From: Herbiconiux sp. A18JL235
GTDB taxonomy: Bacteria > Actinomycetota > Actinomycetes > Actinomycetales > Microbacteriaceae
Length of the DNA stretch: 64,000 nucleotides
NCBI RefSeq assembly: GCF_040939305.1
Contig: NZ_CP162511.1
Coordinates: 806,001 to 870,000, forward strand
Direction: 5' to 3'
Both the position numbers and the translations under genes were made by a program. Shown here piece by piece: positions 41,691 through 49,447 of this stretch; the stretch's first letter is position 1, and the number at the start of each line of letters is the position of its first letter. The notes under the pieces were generated by a model. The model was not told where the DNA came from. It saw nothing but the letters and a program-made list of their open reading frames with translations, and made no database searches.

Positions 41691-42866
41691 ATGAAAGCGA
41701 GTCCCTTGATGAACGACGACCCTCTCCACCGCCGCCGGGGCGAACGCGCCCTCCGGCAGCCGCACCCGGAGCGCTGCGTGAACCCGGTGCGCGGGGCGAG
41801 CACGGCCACGCTCGTCGTCACGCTCGCGGCCGTGCTCTCGCCCATGCTGGCCTCGCTCCCCGTGTCGGCGCCGGCAGGGGCCTCGGTCGTGGCGGCGGCG
41901 GCGCACGGACGATCGCCGGAGGTCGTTTCGGCCGCGGGCGAGGCGACAGCGAGAAGGGTGGCAGTGGAGCGGATCGCGGGAGCCGACCGGTACGAGCAGT
42001 CGGCGCTGGTGTCGGCGCGAGCGTTCCCCCGCGCAGAGCTGGTATATCTGGCGTCGGGTGAGAAATTCGCCGACGCGCTCGGGGCGGCGTCGATCGCGGC
42101 GATCCATCGGGCGCCGCTCCTGCTGGTGCAGGCCGGCAGGCTCCCCGCGAGTGTGGCGGCCGAACTCGGCCGGCTAACTCCGAGCAGCGTCGTGCTGGTC
42201 GGCGGTGCGGCCTCGGTGAGCGACGACGTGCTGATCGAGGTGTCGAGGGTCGCCGTGGGCGCGACGGTCTCGCGCATCGATGGTGCCGACCGCTACGAGG
42301 TCTCACGCCGGCTGCTCGCCGACGACATTGCCGGTGCGCCGACGGCCCCGCGACTCACGCTCGCCTCCGGTCGTGACTTTCCCGATGCGCTGTCATCGGC
42401 GTCGGCTGCCGCGCGTCTCCAGGCACCTGTCGTGCTCGTCGACGGGGTCGCGCCACTGTCGCCACCCGAACGCGCCGTGTTCGAGGCGCCTCGGGTCACA
42501 TCGCTCACCATCGTCGGAGGACCGGCATCGGTGAGCGTGGAGGTCGAGCGGGCACTGGCCTCACCGGCCCGCTCGACGACCAGGCTGGCGGGCGCCAACC
42601 GCTACGAGACCTCGGCCGTCGTGAACCGAGCCGCATACCCCGCTGCGGCCACGGTCTTCCTGGCGAGCGGGGCGGGCTTCGCCGACGCGCTGAGCGGCGG
42701 GCCGGTGGCGGCGACTGCTGCGGCTCCCCTCTACGTCGTGCGCCCCGATTGCGTTCCCCGCCCGGTGCTCGACGAACTCATCCGCCTGAACCCCACACGC
42801 ATCGTCGTGCTCGGCGGCCTCGGCACCCTCTCCTCCGCCGTCTCCGCACTCACACCCTGCCCATGA
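41691..42866 (+). CDS. Secreted CWB2 protein (paralogue 3, no Ig-like domain)
   Basis: 391 aa from ATG 41691 (alternatives: GTG 41682, ATG 41709). A long Arg-rich n-region precedes the signal helix (ASTATLVVTLAAVLSPMLASLPVSAPAGA); this is longer than a standard signal peptide. The Ig-like domain of the other two is missing and three CWB2 repeats follow directly (ERIAGADRYEQSALV, SRIDGADRYEVSRRLL, TRLAGANRYETSAVV). It keeps PDCVP and ends LTPCP, so the paired C-terminal cysteines are conserved across all three paralogues. Confidence 0.83.
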   Translation: MKASPLMNDDPLHRRRGERALRQPHPERCVNPVRGASTATLVVTLAAVLSPMLASLPVSAPAGASVVAAAAHGRSPEVVSAAGEATARRVAVERIAGADRYEQSALVSARAFPRAELVYLASGEKFADALGAASIAAIHRAPLLLVQAGRLPASVAAELGRLTPSSVVLVGGAASVSDDVLIEVSRVAVGATVSRIDGADRYEVSRRLLADDIAGAPTAPRLTLASGRDFPDALSSASAAARLQAPVVLVDGVAPLSPPERAVFEAPRVTSLTIVGGPASVSVEVERALASPARSTTRLAGANRYETSAVVNRAAYPAAATVFLASGAGFADALSGGPVAATAAAPLYVVRPDCVPRPVLDELIRLNPTRIVVLGGLGTLSSAVSALTPCP

Positions 42867-43013
42867 TCCCCGCTGTGCCCTGGGCCGCCCACGTTGTGCG
42901 GGAGGCGCCCCGCTGTGCCCTGTGCCCCGCTGCGCACCAAGCGTCCGCTTCGCTCATCCCGCACGCCGCAGCGGCGCCCGCCGTGCGGCCCAATGCCCGC
43001 CTGCGCCGCGACA

Positions 43014-44039
43014 TCAGAAGGGGAGCGACCCCACTTGCAGCACCAGCTTGCCCCGCGTGTGGCCGGCCTCGATCGCCCGGTGAGCCTCGGCGGCGCGATC
43101 GAGCGGGAAGACCTCGTCGACGTGAACCCGCACGTCGCCCGAATCGATCAGTCTGCCGATCACAGCGAGTGCCGACGCGTCGGGCGACACCTTGTACGTG
43201 GTCGACCGCACCCCGGCGGCCGCCGCCTCGCCGGCGAACCCGGGCCAGCTGCCGGTCGGCACGTTCACGATCAGTCCGCCCGGTCGCAGCACCTTCAGCG
43301 ACCGCGAGCCGGTCTCGGCGGCGACGTTGCCCACGAGGTCGATCACCACATCGACGTCCCCCACCTGGTCTTCGAACCGCGCCGCCTCGTAGTCGACGAC
43401 CGTCGACGCGCCGAGCTCGCGCAGCCAGCCCTGGTTGCGTGCAGCGCCGGTCGCTGTCACGCGCGCGCCGAAGTACGCAGCCAGCTGCACGGCGAAGTGG
43501 CCGACTCCTCCTGCGCCGGCGTGGATGAGCATCCGCTGCCCCTCGTGCGCCTTGGCGACGTCGACCACGACGCCCCAGGCGGTGAGCGCGGCCGACGGCA
43601 CCGCCGCGGCCTCGAGGAGCGAGAGCGAACCGGGCTTGCGCGTCACCTGCAGGCTCGGCACCGAGACGTACTCCGCGTACGAGCCGGTTCCGCGCGGTGT
43701 CGAGGTGATGCCGAACACCTCGTCTCCCGGCCGCAGCGGGTGCCCCTCGAAGGGAGTCTCGATCACCACACCCGAGAAGTCGTAACCCAGCACGAACGGA
43801 AACGACGACACCGCCGCCGCGACACCTGCGCCTCCGCGCGTCTTCGCGTCGATGGGGTTCACCCCCGCCGCCGCCACCTTGACGAGCACCTCCGAGTTCA
43901 CGCGCACGGGCACCGGCACCTCGGCGACCCCGAGCACCGAGGCGTCGCCGAAGCCGTCGATCACGGCGGCACTCATCGTGCTGCGGCGTGTGAGCGTCGT
44001 ACTCGTCGTGCCCGTCGATCCACTCCACTGCTCGGTCAT
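43014..44039 (-). CDS. NADP-dependent zinc-free alcohol dehydrogenase (quinone-oxidoreductase type MDR)
   Basis: 341-aa medium-chain dehydrogenase/reductase. N-terminal GroES-like domain with AAAGVNPIDAKTRGG and GYDFSGVVIE, Rossmann domain with LIHAGAGGVGHFAVQLAAYFGA and a late ALAVIGRLIDSGDVRVHVDEVFPL. No structural-zinc cysteine cluster is visible, which places it with quinone oxidoreductases. Start ATG 44039 has GGAAGG six bases upstream; GTG/ATG alternatives at 44066 and 43976 are less well supported. Physiological substrate unknown. Confidence 0.88.
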   Translation of the reverse strand: MTEQWSGSTGTTSTTLTRRSTMSAAVIDGFGDASVLGVAEVPVPVRVNSEVLVKVAAAGVNPIDAKTRGGAGVAAAVSSFPFVLGYDFSGVVIETPFEGHPLRPGDEVFGITSTPRGTGSYAEYVSVPSLQVTRKPGSLSLLEAAAVPSAALTAWGVVVDVAKAHEGQRMLIHAGAGGVGHFAVQLAAYFGARVTATGAARNQGWLRELGASTVVDYEAARFEDQVGDVDVVIDLVGNVAAETGSRSLKVLRPGGLIVNVPTGSWPGFAGEAAAAGVRSTTYKVSPDASALAVIGRLIDSGDVRVHVDEVFPLDRAAEAHRAIEAGHTRGKLVLQVGSLPF

Positions 44040-44169
44040 GCTGTGCCTTCCGTCGTCCTCGATCACGCAAGAAGAGGGCTCGGGCTACCCGCGGCTCTGC
44101 GCAGCCTTCTCGGCTGTGTTCCACGCTAGGTGCCGAATGATTCACCGGTGTTACCAACACGTCACTGGG

Positions 44170-44198
44170 GTGCAAACAAGCGCCCCGCGTCGTAACAT
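44170..44198 (+). promoter_or_regulatory. Candidate promoter for the DUF998 gene
   Basis: GTGCAA (44170-44175), 17-nt spacer, TAACAT (44193-44198), in the 195-bp divergent gap. Predicted leader ~30 nt with GAGAGAG as ribosome site. Confidence 0.4.
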
Positions 44199-44234
44199 TC
44201 AGTGACCTAGCGCCCGGAGACCGAGAGAGAGCGG

Positions 44235-44954
44235 ATGCGCAGAACCACCCTCCTCCCCGTTCCCGACCTCGTCGCAGCAGGTCTCCTGGCGCTCGCCGCC
44301 GCCATGGCGGCCACAGGTCTCGCTCTCATCTGGGTGGCACGGTTCGGCGCCGACCGCTTCCTCTACGTGAGTGAGATGGGTGCGCCCGAGGAACCGACGG
44401 CCGGCATCTTCCAGGTGGCCATGGTGCTGGTGTCGCTCGCGGCGCTGGTCGTCGCGCTGGTCGCGCCGCGCCTCGACCCCTCGGTGCGCCGGCTCGCCGT
44501 CGTGCCCTCGAGCCTCGTGCTCGGCGTCGCCGCCATCTGCTTCGGCATCGCCTCGCAGGTCACCTGCACGCAATACTGCCCGCTCCCCGTGGGCGACCGC
44601 TTCACCTGGCAAGACCTCATCCACACCAGCTGCGCGGTGATCGGGTTCGCCGCCGCCGCGTTCGTGATGCTTCAGGCGGCGGTCGACCGGCGACTGGCAC
44701 GTCTGGCACGGTTCTCGCTCGTCGCCGCGGTCGTCGTCGCGGTGATCGCCGGGCTCGGCGGCCTGCTGTCACTGCTGCGCTTCGCGACCGAGCTCGGCGG
44801 TGTGCTCGAATTGATCGCCACCACAGTCGCCCTCGGCTGGTTGGTCGGTCTCGCTGCCTTCCAGGCGGTCGACCGTGCCGCCGCAGCTCGCGCCCCCGAC
44901 GTCACGGTTCCCGAGCCGAACCTCACCACCGCGACCGAGTCGTCACCGGTCTGA
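44235..44954 (+). CDS. DUF998-family membrane protein
   Basis: 239-aa protein with six hydrophobic segments. The DUF998 signature is the loop after helix 3: TCTQYCPLPVGDRFTWQDLIHTSCAVIGFAA with two cysteines, followed by three more helices. A short acidic tail ends the protein. Function of the family is unknown. It is divergent from the oxidoreductase and convergent with the YqaJ nuclease gene, with 13 nt between stops. Confidence 0.82.
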   Translation: MRRTTLLPVPDLVAAGLLALAAAMAATGLALIWVARFGADRFLYVSEMGAPEEPTAGIFQVAMVLVSLAALVVALVAPRLDPSVRRLAVVPSSLVLGVAAICFGIASQVTCTQYCPLPVGDRFTWQDLIHTSCAVIGFAAAAFVMLQAAVDRRLARLARFSLVAAVVVAVIAGLGGLLSLLRFATELGGVLELIATTVALGWLVGLAAFQAVDRAAAARAPDVTVPEPNLTTATESSPV

Positions 44955-44967
44955 AGTGCAGCCGGGG

Positions 44968-45618
44968 TCAGCGGGCCCGGCGCTCGCCGCGTTCCCCGCG
45001 CATCCAGGCCAGGAGTTCGTCGGCGCGCCGCACCAGCAGCTCGATCTCCGACTCGTCGCGATCGACCCACTGGCAGCGCGGCTCGGCGGCGACCGGAACG
45101 AAGTCGCGGTGCTGCTCCCAGACGACGAGGGTGCGCTCCGCTCCGAGCACGTACTGCTGCCACCACACCTGGCGCAGGTAGCCGCGGGGAATGCGCGACC
45201 ACGGCTTCGAGGTCGTCTTGATCTCGGCGAGGAAGAGGGTGCCGTCGCCGTCGAGACGCAGACCGTCGGGGGTCGCGAGGTGCCGGCGCTCGCGGGCCGC
45301 GTGGAACAGGGCGACGCTCGGCTCGATGCCGTGCTCGCGCAGCACCCAGGCCGCGATCTCGGGCTCACGCTCGCGACCGTGCTGCGTGAACACGTTCCCG
45401 GTGAAGCCGGTGCCGTGGAACTTCTCCCACGCCACCGAGCGCACCGCGGCGTCGCTCGAGAGCCGCGCCGCGTCGGTGGCGGTGACACCTCGACTGCGTG
45501 CACGGAGCCAGGCGACCCGGTCGCTCGACTCGGCGACCACCCGGGCGAGGTGCGGCGGGGGCGGGGGCGCGACATCGATCTCGTCTTCCCATGGGAAGGA
45601 GAGCATGAGATCGGTCAC
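44968..45618 (-). CDS. YqaJ-like viral-recombinase-family nuclease
   Basis: 216-aa protein with the lambda-exonuclease/YqaJ fold: SRGVTATDAARLSSD, FHGTGFTGNVFTQHGREREPEIAAWVL, then the PD-(D/E)XK core LRLDGDGTLFLAEIKTTSK and YLRQVWWQQYVLGAE. It would be a metal-dependent double-strand exonuclease, but no phage or RecT-like partner is nearby. I use the GTG at 45618 (MTDLMLSFPWEDE), which has GAGAAT 6 nt upstream; an ATG at 45606 is the alternative. Chromosomal, single-gene YqaJ proteins are common in Microbacteriaceae-type genomes as far as I recall, role unknown. Confidence 0.82.
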   Translation of the reverse strand: MTDLMLSFPWEDEIDVAPPPPPHLARVVAESSDRVAWLRARSRGVTATDAARLSSDAAVRSVAWEKFHGTGFTGNVFTQHGREREPEIAAWVLREHGIEPSVALFHAARERRHLATPDGLRLDGDGTLFLAEIKTTSKPWSRIPRGYLRQVWWQQYVLGAERTLVVWEQHRDFVPVAAEPRCQWVDRDESEIELLVRRADELLAWMRGERGERRAR

Positions 45619-45704
45619 CGCTCCATTCTCACCTGCGCCGCCGACACCCTCGTCACCCACGCCGCGCATCCGTGCTCCACGATTCTCAGACGCGTCTGTG
45701 TCGG

Positions 45705-45722
45705 CTCATAGACTCCTCATAG
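45705..45722 (+). promoter_or_regulatory. CTCATAG direct repeat, possible response-regulator box
   Basis: CTCATAG at 45705 and 45716, 11 bp apart centre to centre, 22 nt before the regulator gene. This one-turn spacing is typical of OmpR/PhoB-class binding sites, so autoregulation is plausible. Confidence 0.4.
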
Positions 45723-45744
45723 CCGACTGCCAATACTGGGAGTT

Positions 45745-46518
45745 GTGACTCTCGACGGCTCCCTCCTCTCAGGCTCCGGCAACTCCTCCCAGGCGGCCAA
45801 GCAGCCACGGCTGCGCCGCGCCGACGGCTCGCCGGTGCGGGCGCTCGTCGTCGACGACGAGAACACGCTCACCGACCTGCTGTCGATGGCGCTGCGCTAC
45901 GAGGGCTGGGAGGTGAAGACGGCGAGCGAGGGCCGTCAGGCGATCACCATCGCGCGCGAGTTCCGGCCCGACGTGATCGTGCTCGACGTGATGCTGCCCG
46001 ACATCGACGGCCTGCAGGTGCTCAACCGGGTGCGCGGCGACGGGCAGGAGACCCCCGTGCTCTTCCTCACGGCGAAAGACGCCCTCGACGACCGCATCGC
46101 AGGGCTCACGGCGGGTGGCGACGACTACGTCACCAAGCCGTTCAGCCTCGAGGAGCTGGTCGCGCGCCTGCGCGGGCTCATCCGTCGTTCCACTCTCGTC
46201 GTGGCCGACGCCGACGACCCGATCGTCATGGTCGGCGACCTCGAGCTGAACGAAGACAGCCACGAGGTCTTCCGCGACGGCGACCCGATCGAGCTCACCG
46301 CCACCGAGTTCGAGCTGCTGCGCTATCTCATGCGCAACCCGAGGCGTGTGCTGAGCAAGGCGCAGATCCTCGACCGGGTGTGGAGCTACGACTTCGGCGG
46401 CAAGTCGAGCGTCGTCGAGATCTACATCTCCTATCTGCGCAAGAAGGTCGACGCCGGCCGCACCCCCATGATCCACACGGTGCGCGGTGCCGGGTACATG
46501 CTGAAGCCGGCGCTGTGA
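45745..46518 (+). CDS. OmpR/PhoB-family response regulator
   Basis: 257-aa regulator. A 30-residue N-terminal tail precedes the receiver (Asp81 in VLDVMLPDIDG, LTAKD, DDYVTKPF), then the winged helix (LTATEFELLRYLMRNPRRVLSKAQILDRVW, VVEIYISYLRKKVD). It resembles the actinobacterial TcrA/TcrX/PrrA group. GTG start, with GGGAG close upstream and an AATACT box 7 nt away. The kinase gene overlaps it by GTGA. Confidence 0.93.
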   Translation: MTLDGSLLSGSGNSSQAAKQPRLRRADGSPVRALVVDDENTLTDLLSMALRYEGWEVKTASEGRQAITIAREFRPDVIVLDVMLPDIDGLQVLNRVRGDGQETPVLFLTAKDALDDRIAGLTAGGDDYVTKPFSLEELVARLRGLIRRSTLVVADADDPIVMVGDLELNEDSHEVFRDGDPIELTATEFELLRYLMRNPRRVLSKAQILDRVWSYDFGGKSSVVEIYISYLRKKVDAGRTPMIHTVRGAGYMLKPAL

Positions 46519-47942
46519 CGCTGCGCCGCACGCTCATCCTGAGTGTGCTCGGACTCATCGCCCTCGCGGGCGTCATCATCGGCGTCGTCAGCACGGTCGC
46601 TCTGAACGGCTTTCTCGTGAGCCGTCTCGACGACCAGCTGCGCGAAGCGTCGAACCGCACGATCGGCGCGCTCACCGGGGCTCAGGGCCCTGGTCCGCAG
46701 GGTGGCCTCACCCTCGGCCAGGCAGCGGGAACCATGGTGGCGCTCGTCGCCGGCGGCGAGGCGACGCAGGGCTTCGTGCTCGACGAGAGCGGCGAGGCGC
46801 TGGCGCTCACCACCGCCGAGCTGTCGGCGCTCGACGGGCTCACGGCCTCCCGCGAGCCGATCACGGTCGCCATCGACGACCTCGGCGCCTACCGCGTCGA
46901 GTCGCAGGTCATCACGAGCGACGGGGCGGTCATCGTGACGGGCCTGCCGCTCTCCGACGTCACGAGCACGCTCTCGCAGCAGATCGTCACCATCGTCGCC
47001 GTCACGGTCGGTGCCATGGCCATCGCGGGGGTGGCGGGGCTTGTCGTCACGAGGCTTGCGCTGCGCCCGCTCGACCGGGTCACCGCGACGGCGACCCGCG
47101 TCGCCGAACTGCCGCTCGACCGCGGCGAGGTCGCCCTGGCCGAGCGCGTGCCGAATCCCGACCCCCGCTCGGAGGTGGGGCGGGTGGGTCTCGCCTTCAA
47201 CCGGATGCTCGAACACGTCGCCGAGGCCCTCACCTCCAGACAGCGCAGCGAGAACAAGGTGCGGCAGTTCGTCGCCGACGCGAGCCACGAGCTGCGCACG
47301 CCGCTGGCCTCGATCCGCGGATACGCGGAGCTGACCCGCCGCACGGCGCCGGAGCTGCCCCAGGAGGTGTCGCACTCGCTCGGCCGCATCGAGTCGGAGG
47401 CGACGCGCATGACCACGCTCGTCGAAGACCTCCTGCTGCTCGCGAGGCTCGACGCCAAGCCGGAGCTCGCCCTCGACGAGGTCGACCTCTCGCTCGTGCT
47501 GGTCGATGTCGTGAGCGACGCCCACGTCGCGGGCCCCGACCACCACTGGGAGCTGGACCTGCCCGAAGAGCCCGTCTCGGTGTCGGGAGACGCGCTCCGC
47601 CTTCACCAGGTGTTCGCCAACCTGCTCGCCAACGCGCGGGTGCACACACCGGCCGGCACGACGGTGCGGGTGGGTGTCACCGAGACCGCCGACCCCGAGG
47701 GGCGCAGGCTCGCCGTGGTGACGATCGCCGACGACGGGCCGGGCATCGAGCAGTCGCTCCTGCCCACCCTGTTCGAACGCTTCGTGCGCGGAGACTCGTC
47801 GCGCTCGCGGCACGCCGGCAGCACCGGACTGGGGCTCGCCATCGTGAAGGCCGTCGTCGACGCCCACGGCGGCGAGGTCGCCGTCACCAGCCGGCCGGGG
47901 GAGACGGTGTTCGCCGTCGCGCTGCCGCTCGTCGTCACCTGA
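46515..47942 (+). CDS. Sensor histidine kinase
   Basis: 475-aa partner kinase. TM1 (about 8-30), an extracytoplasmic domain of ~125 residues, TM2 (about 156-180), HAMP (LRPLDRVTATATRVAELPLDRG), HisKA with His258 in DASHELRTPLASIRGYAEL, HATPase_c with NLLANARVHTP, IADDGPGI and GSTGLGLAIV. GTG start fixed by the GTGA overlap. A strong terminator follows 3 nt after the stop, so the pair is its own transcript. Confidence 0.93.
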   Translation: MTLRRTLILSVLGLIALAGVIIGVVSTVALNGFLVSRLDDQLREASNRTIGALTGAQGPGPQGGLTLGQAAGTMVALVAGGEATQGFVLDESGEALALTTAELSALDGLTASREPITVAIDDLGAYRVESQVITSDGAVIVTGLPLSDVTSTLSQQIVTIVAVTVGAMAIAGVAGLVVTRLALRPLDRVTATATRVAELPLDRGEVALAERVPNPDPRSEVGRVGLAFNRMLEHVAEALTSRQRSENKVRQFVADASHELRTPLASIRGYAELTRRTAPELPQEVSHSLGRIESEATRMTTLVEDLLLLARLDAKPELALDEVDLSLVLVDVVSDAHVAGPDHHWELDLPEEPVSVSGDALRLHQVFANLLANARVHTPAGTTVRVGVTETADPEGRRLAVVTIADDGPGIEQSLLPTLFERFVRGDSSRSRHAGSTGLGLAIVKAVVDAHGGEVAVTSRPGETVFAVALPLVVT

Positions 47943-47944
47943 CG

Positions 47945-47970
47945 AAGGGGCTTGTTGTCAAGCCCCTTTG
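47945..47970 (+). terminator. Terminator after the two-component pair
   Basis: Perfect stem AAGGGGCTTG/CAAGCCCCTT, loop TTGT, with the 3' arm running into TTT. Confidence 0.8.
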
Positions 47971-47999
47971 GTGCGAATCCGCTGACCCCTGAACGGGGG

Positions 48000-48005
48000 T
48001 ACGGT
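48000..48005 (+). promoter_or_regulatory. -10 box TACGGT of a leaderless promoter
   Basis: TACGGT, 7 nt before the ATG at 48013; supports the small gene that follows. Confidence 0.5.
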
Positions 48006-48012
48006 CGCCAGC

Positions 48013-48177
48013 ATGAACATCCTGCTCATCATCATCGCCGTGATCGCCATCGTCCTGCTGTTCACGGGCGGATTCGTGTCGTCCCTGAACTTCCTGCTCT
48101 GGGTCGGCCTCATCCTCCTGGTGTTCGCTGTCATCGTCTTCCTCGTGCGGATGATCAGCGGCAACCGCAGGGTCTAG
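48013..48177 (+). CDS. Small two-helix membrane protein (54 aa)
   Basis: 54-residue hydrophobic protein: helix 1 NILLIIIAVIAIVLLFTGG, short turn FVSSLNF, helix 2 LLWVGLILLVFAVIVFLVRM, then a basic tail SGNRRV. It resembles the short "hydrophobic protein" families widespread in actinobacteria. It is flanked by a terminator upstream and a 17-bp terminator stem downstream and has a leaderless promoter, so it forms a complete transcription unit of its own. Function unknown. Confidence 0.65.
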   Translation: MNILLIIIAVIAIVLLFTGGFVSSLNFLLWVGLILLVFAVIVFLVRMISGNRRV

Positions 48178-48194
48178 CCGCTTCCCACCCGACC

Positions 48195-48241
48195 AGACGA
48201 CCCGCGCATCCTGCGATTTGCACCGGATGCGCGGGTCGTCT
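48195..48241 (+). terminator. Long perfect terminator hairpin after the 54-aa gene
   Basis: 17-bp perfect stem AGACGACCCGCGCATCC / GGATGCGCGGGTCGTCT with a 13-nt loop, followed by ATTCTT. Its 3' half doubles as part of the rplJ promoter. Confidence 0.8.
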
Positions 48242-48246
48242 ATTCT
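48218..48246 (+). promoter_or_regulatory. rplJ promoter embedded in the upstream terminator
   Basis: -35 TTGCAC (48218-48223) lies in the terminator loop, a 17-nt spacer covers the 3' stem arm, and -10 TATTCT (48241-48246) begins at its last base. The start is expected near 48253. Confidence 0.65.
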
Positions 48247-48252
48247 TGTCGA

Positions 48253-48390
48253 GGCCAAAGACCGCCGGTCGTCTGTGTTCGCACAGGCCTAAAGTTCGCG
48301 AGAGCGAAGACCTGCGCAGGTGTACGAAGCAAGAACCGCAGCATCCGTGCTGTTCTCCGAGCTCCGGCCCCTGTGCCGGAGCTTTTTCCG
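48253..48390 (+). ncRNA. Ribosomal protein L10 leader (rplJ-rplL autoregulatory element)
   Basis: The ~200-nt untranslated leader of rplJ contains the hallmark pieces of the L10 leader: an early stem (ACCGCCGGTC region), GTTCGCGAGAGCGAA hairpin, and the conserved GGTGTACGAAGCAAGAACC segment. In other bacteria L10(L12)4 binds such a leader to repress its own operon. It ends in an intrinsic terminator, which suggests control by attenuation here. Boundaries are approximate. Confidence 0.7.
48360..48387 (+). terminator. Attenuator-type terminator in the rplJ leader
   Basis: Stem AGCTCCGGC/GCCGGAGCT, loop CCCTGT, then TTTTT: a textbook intrinsic terminator placed 70 nt before the rplJ start, so it must be bypassed for expression. 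Confidence 0.8.
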
Positions 48391-48456
48391 TTCTTCCGAG
48401 AACTGCGAGCGCTCAGGTAGTCGTCCCGGCCGACACTATCGATTACTAGGAGCGCC

Positions 48457-48972
48457 ATGGCGAACAAGGAAGCCTCGGTTGCCGAGCTCACGGAACTCTT
48501 CCAGAGCTCGACCGCCGTTCTGCTGACCGAGTACCGCGGTCTCTCGGTCGCGCAGCTCAAGCAGCTGCGCGGAAGCATCCGTGAGCACGCGTCATACGCC
48601 GTGGTGAAGAACACGCTGACCAAGATCGCGGCGAACAACGCCGGCATCTCGTCGTTCGACGACGAACTCGCCGGTCCTTCCGCTATCGCCTTCGTCCACG
48701 GTGACCCCGTGGCCGTCGCCAAGTCGCTGCGTGACTTCGCCAAGGCAAACCCTCTTCTCATCGTGAAGGGCGGTTACTTCGACGGTAACCCCCTGAGCGC
48801 CGAAGAGGTCACCAAGCTCGCCGACCTCGAATCCCGTGAAGTTCTGCTGGCGAAGCTCGCCGGTGCCTTCAAGGCCTCGCTGTTCGGTGCCGCCTATCTC
48901 TTCAACGCCCCGCTGTCGAAGGCCGTTCGCACGGTCGATGCGCTGCGTGAGAAGCAGGAGTCCGCTTCCTGA
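48457..48972 (+). CDS. rplJ: 50S ribosomal protein L10
   Basis: 171-aa L10, base of the ribosomal stalk that carries L7/L12 dimers. N-terminal rRNA-binding domain with [32 protein letters not shown], central [13 protein letters not shown]-terminal helix for L7/L12 ([20 protein letters not shown]). TAGGAG precedes the ATG. It is probably also the repressor acting on its own leader. Confidence 0.97.
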   Translation: MANKEASVAELTELFQSSTAVLLTEYRGLSVAQLKQLRGSIREHASYAVVKNTLTKIAANNAGISSFDDELAGPSAIAFVHGDPVAVAKSLRDFAKANPLLIVKGGYFDGNPLSAEEVTKLADLESREVLLAKLAGAFKASLFGAAYLFNAPLSKAVRTVDALREKQESAS

Positions 48973-49023
48973 GCTCACGCTCGGGTCAGCGGTTGAAGTA
49001 ACTACCACAACAAGGAGAACATC

Positions 49024-49413
49024 ATGGCAAAGCTTTCCACCGAGGAACTGCTTGAGGCTTTCAAGGAGCTCACGCTCATCGAGCTGAGCGAGTTCGTCAA
49101 GGCGTTCGAGGAGACCTTCGAGGTCACCGCCGCCGCCCCCGTCGCCGTTGCCGGCCCCGCCGCTGCCGGCGGTGGCGCTGCTGCTGAAGAGGTTGAGGAG
49201 AAGGACTCCTTCGACGTCATCCTCGAGGCTGCCGGCGAGAAGAAGATCCAGGTCATCAAGGAGGTGCGCGCACTCACCAGCCTCGGCCTCGGTGAGGCGA
49301 AGGCACTCGTCGACGGCGCTCCCAAGGCCGTCCTCGAGGGCGCCAACAAGGAGACCGCCGAGAAGGCCAAGGCTCAGCTCGAAGAGGCCGGCGCGACCGT
49401 CACCCTCAAGTAG
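49024..49413 (+). CDS. rplL: 50S ribosomal protein L7/L12
   Basis: 129-aa acidic stalk protein. N-terminal dimerisation helices ([26 protein letters not shown]), flexible Ala/Gly/Pro hinge (about 38-60), C-terminal factor-binding domain ([28 protein letters not shown] to [12 protein letters not shown]). AAGGAGAAC gives a strong ribosome site. It is followed by a perfect terminator and a convergent TetR gene, not by rpoB. Confidence 0.97.
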   Translation: MAKLSTEELLEAFKELTLIELSEFVKAFEETFEVTAAAPVAVAGPAAAGGGAAAEEVEEKDSFDVILEAAGEKKIQVIKEVRALTSLGLGEAKALVDGAPKAVLEGANKETAEKAKAQLEEAGATVTLK

Positions 49414-49447
49414 TTCCGAGACGCACAGCGTCTCAGCTACCATTCAC

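Noticed and set aside
44968..45618. Prophage or integrated element marked by the YqaJ nuclease
   Set aside because: No integrase, structural or lysis gene, attachment repeat or tRNA disruption is visible; tRNA-Trp is intact and followed directly by secE.
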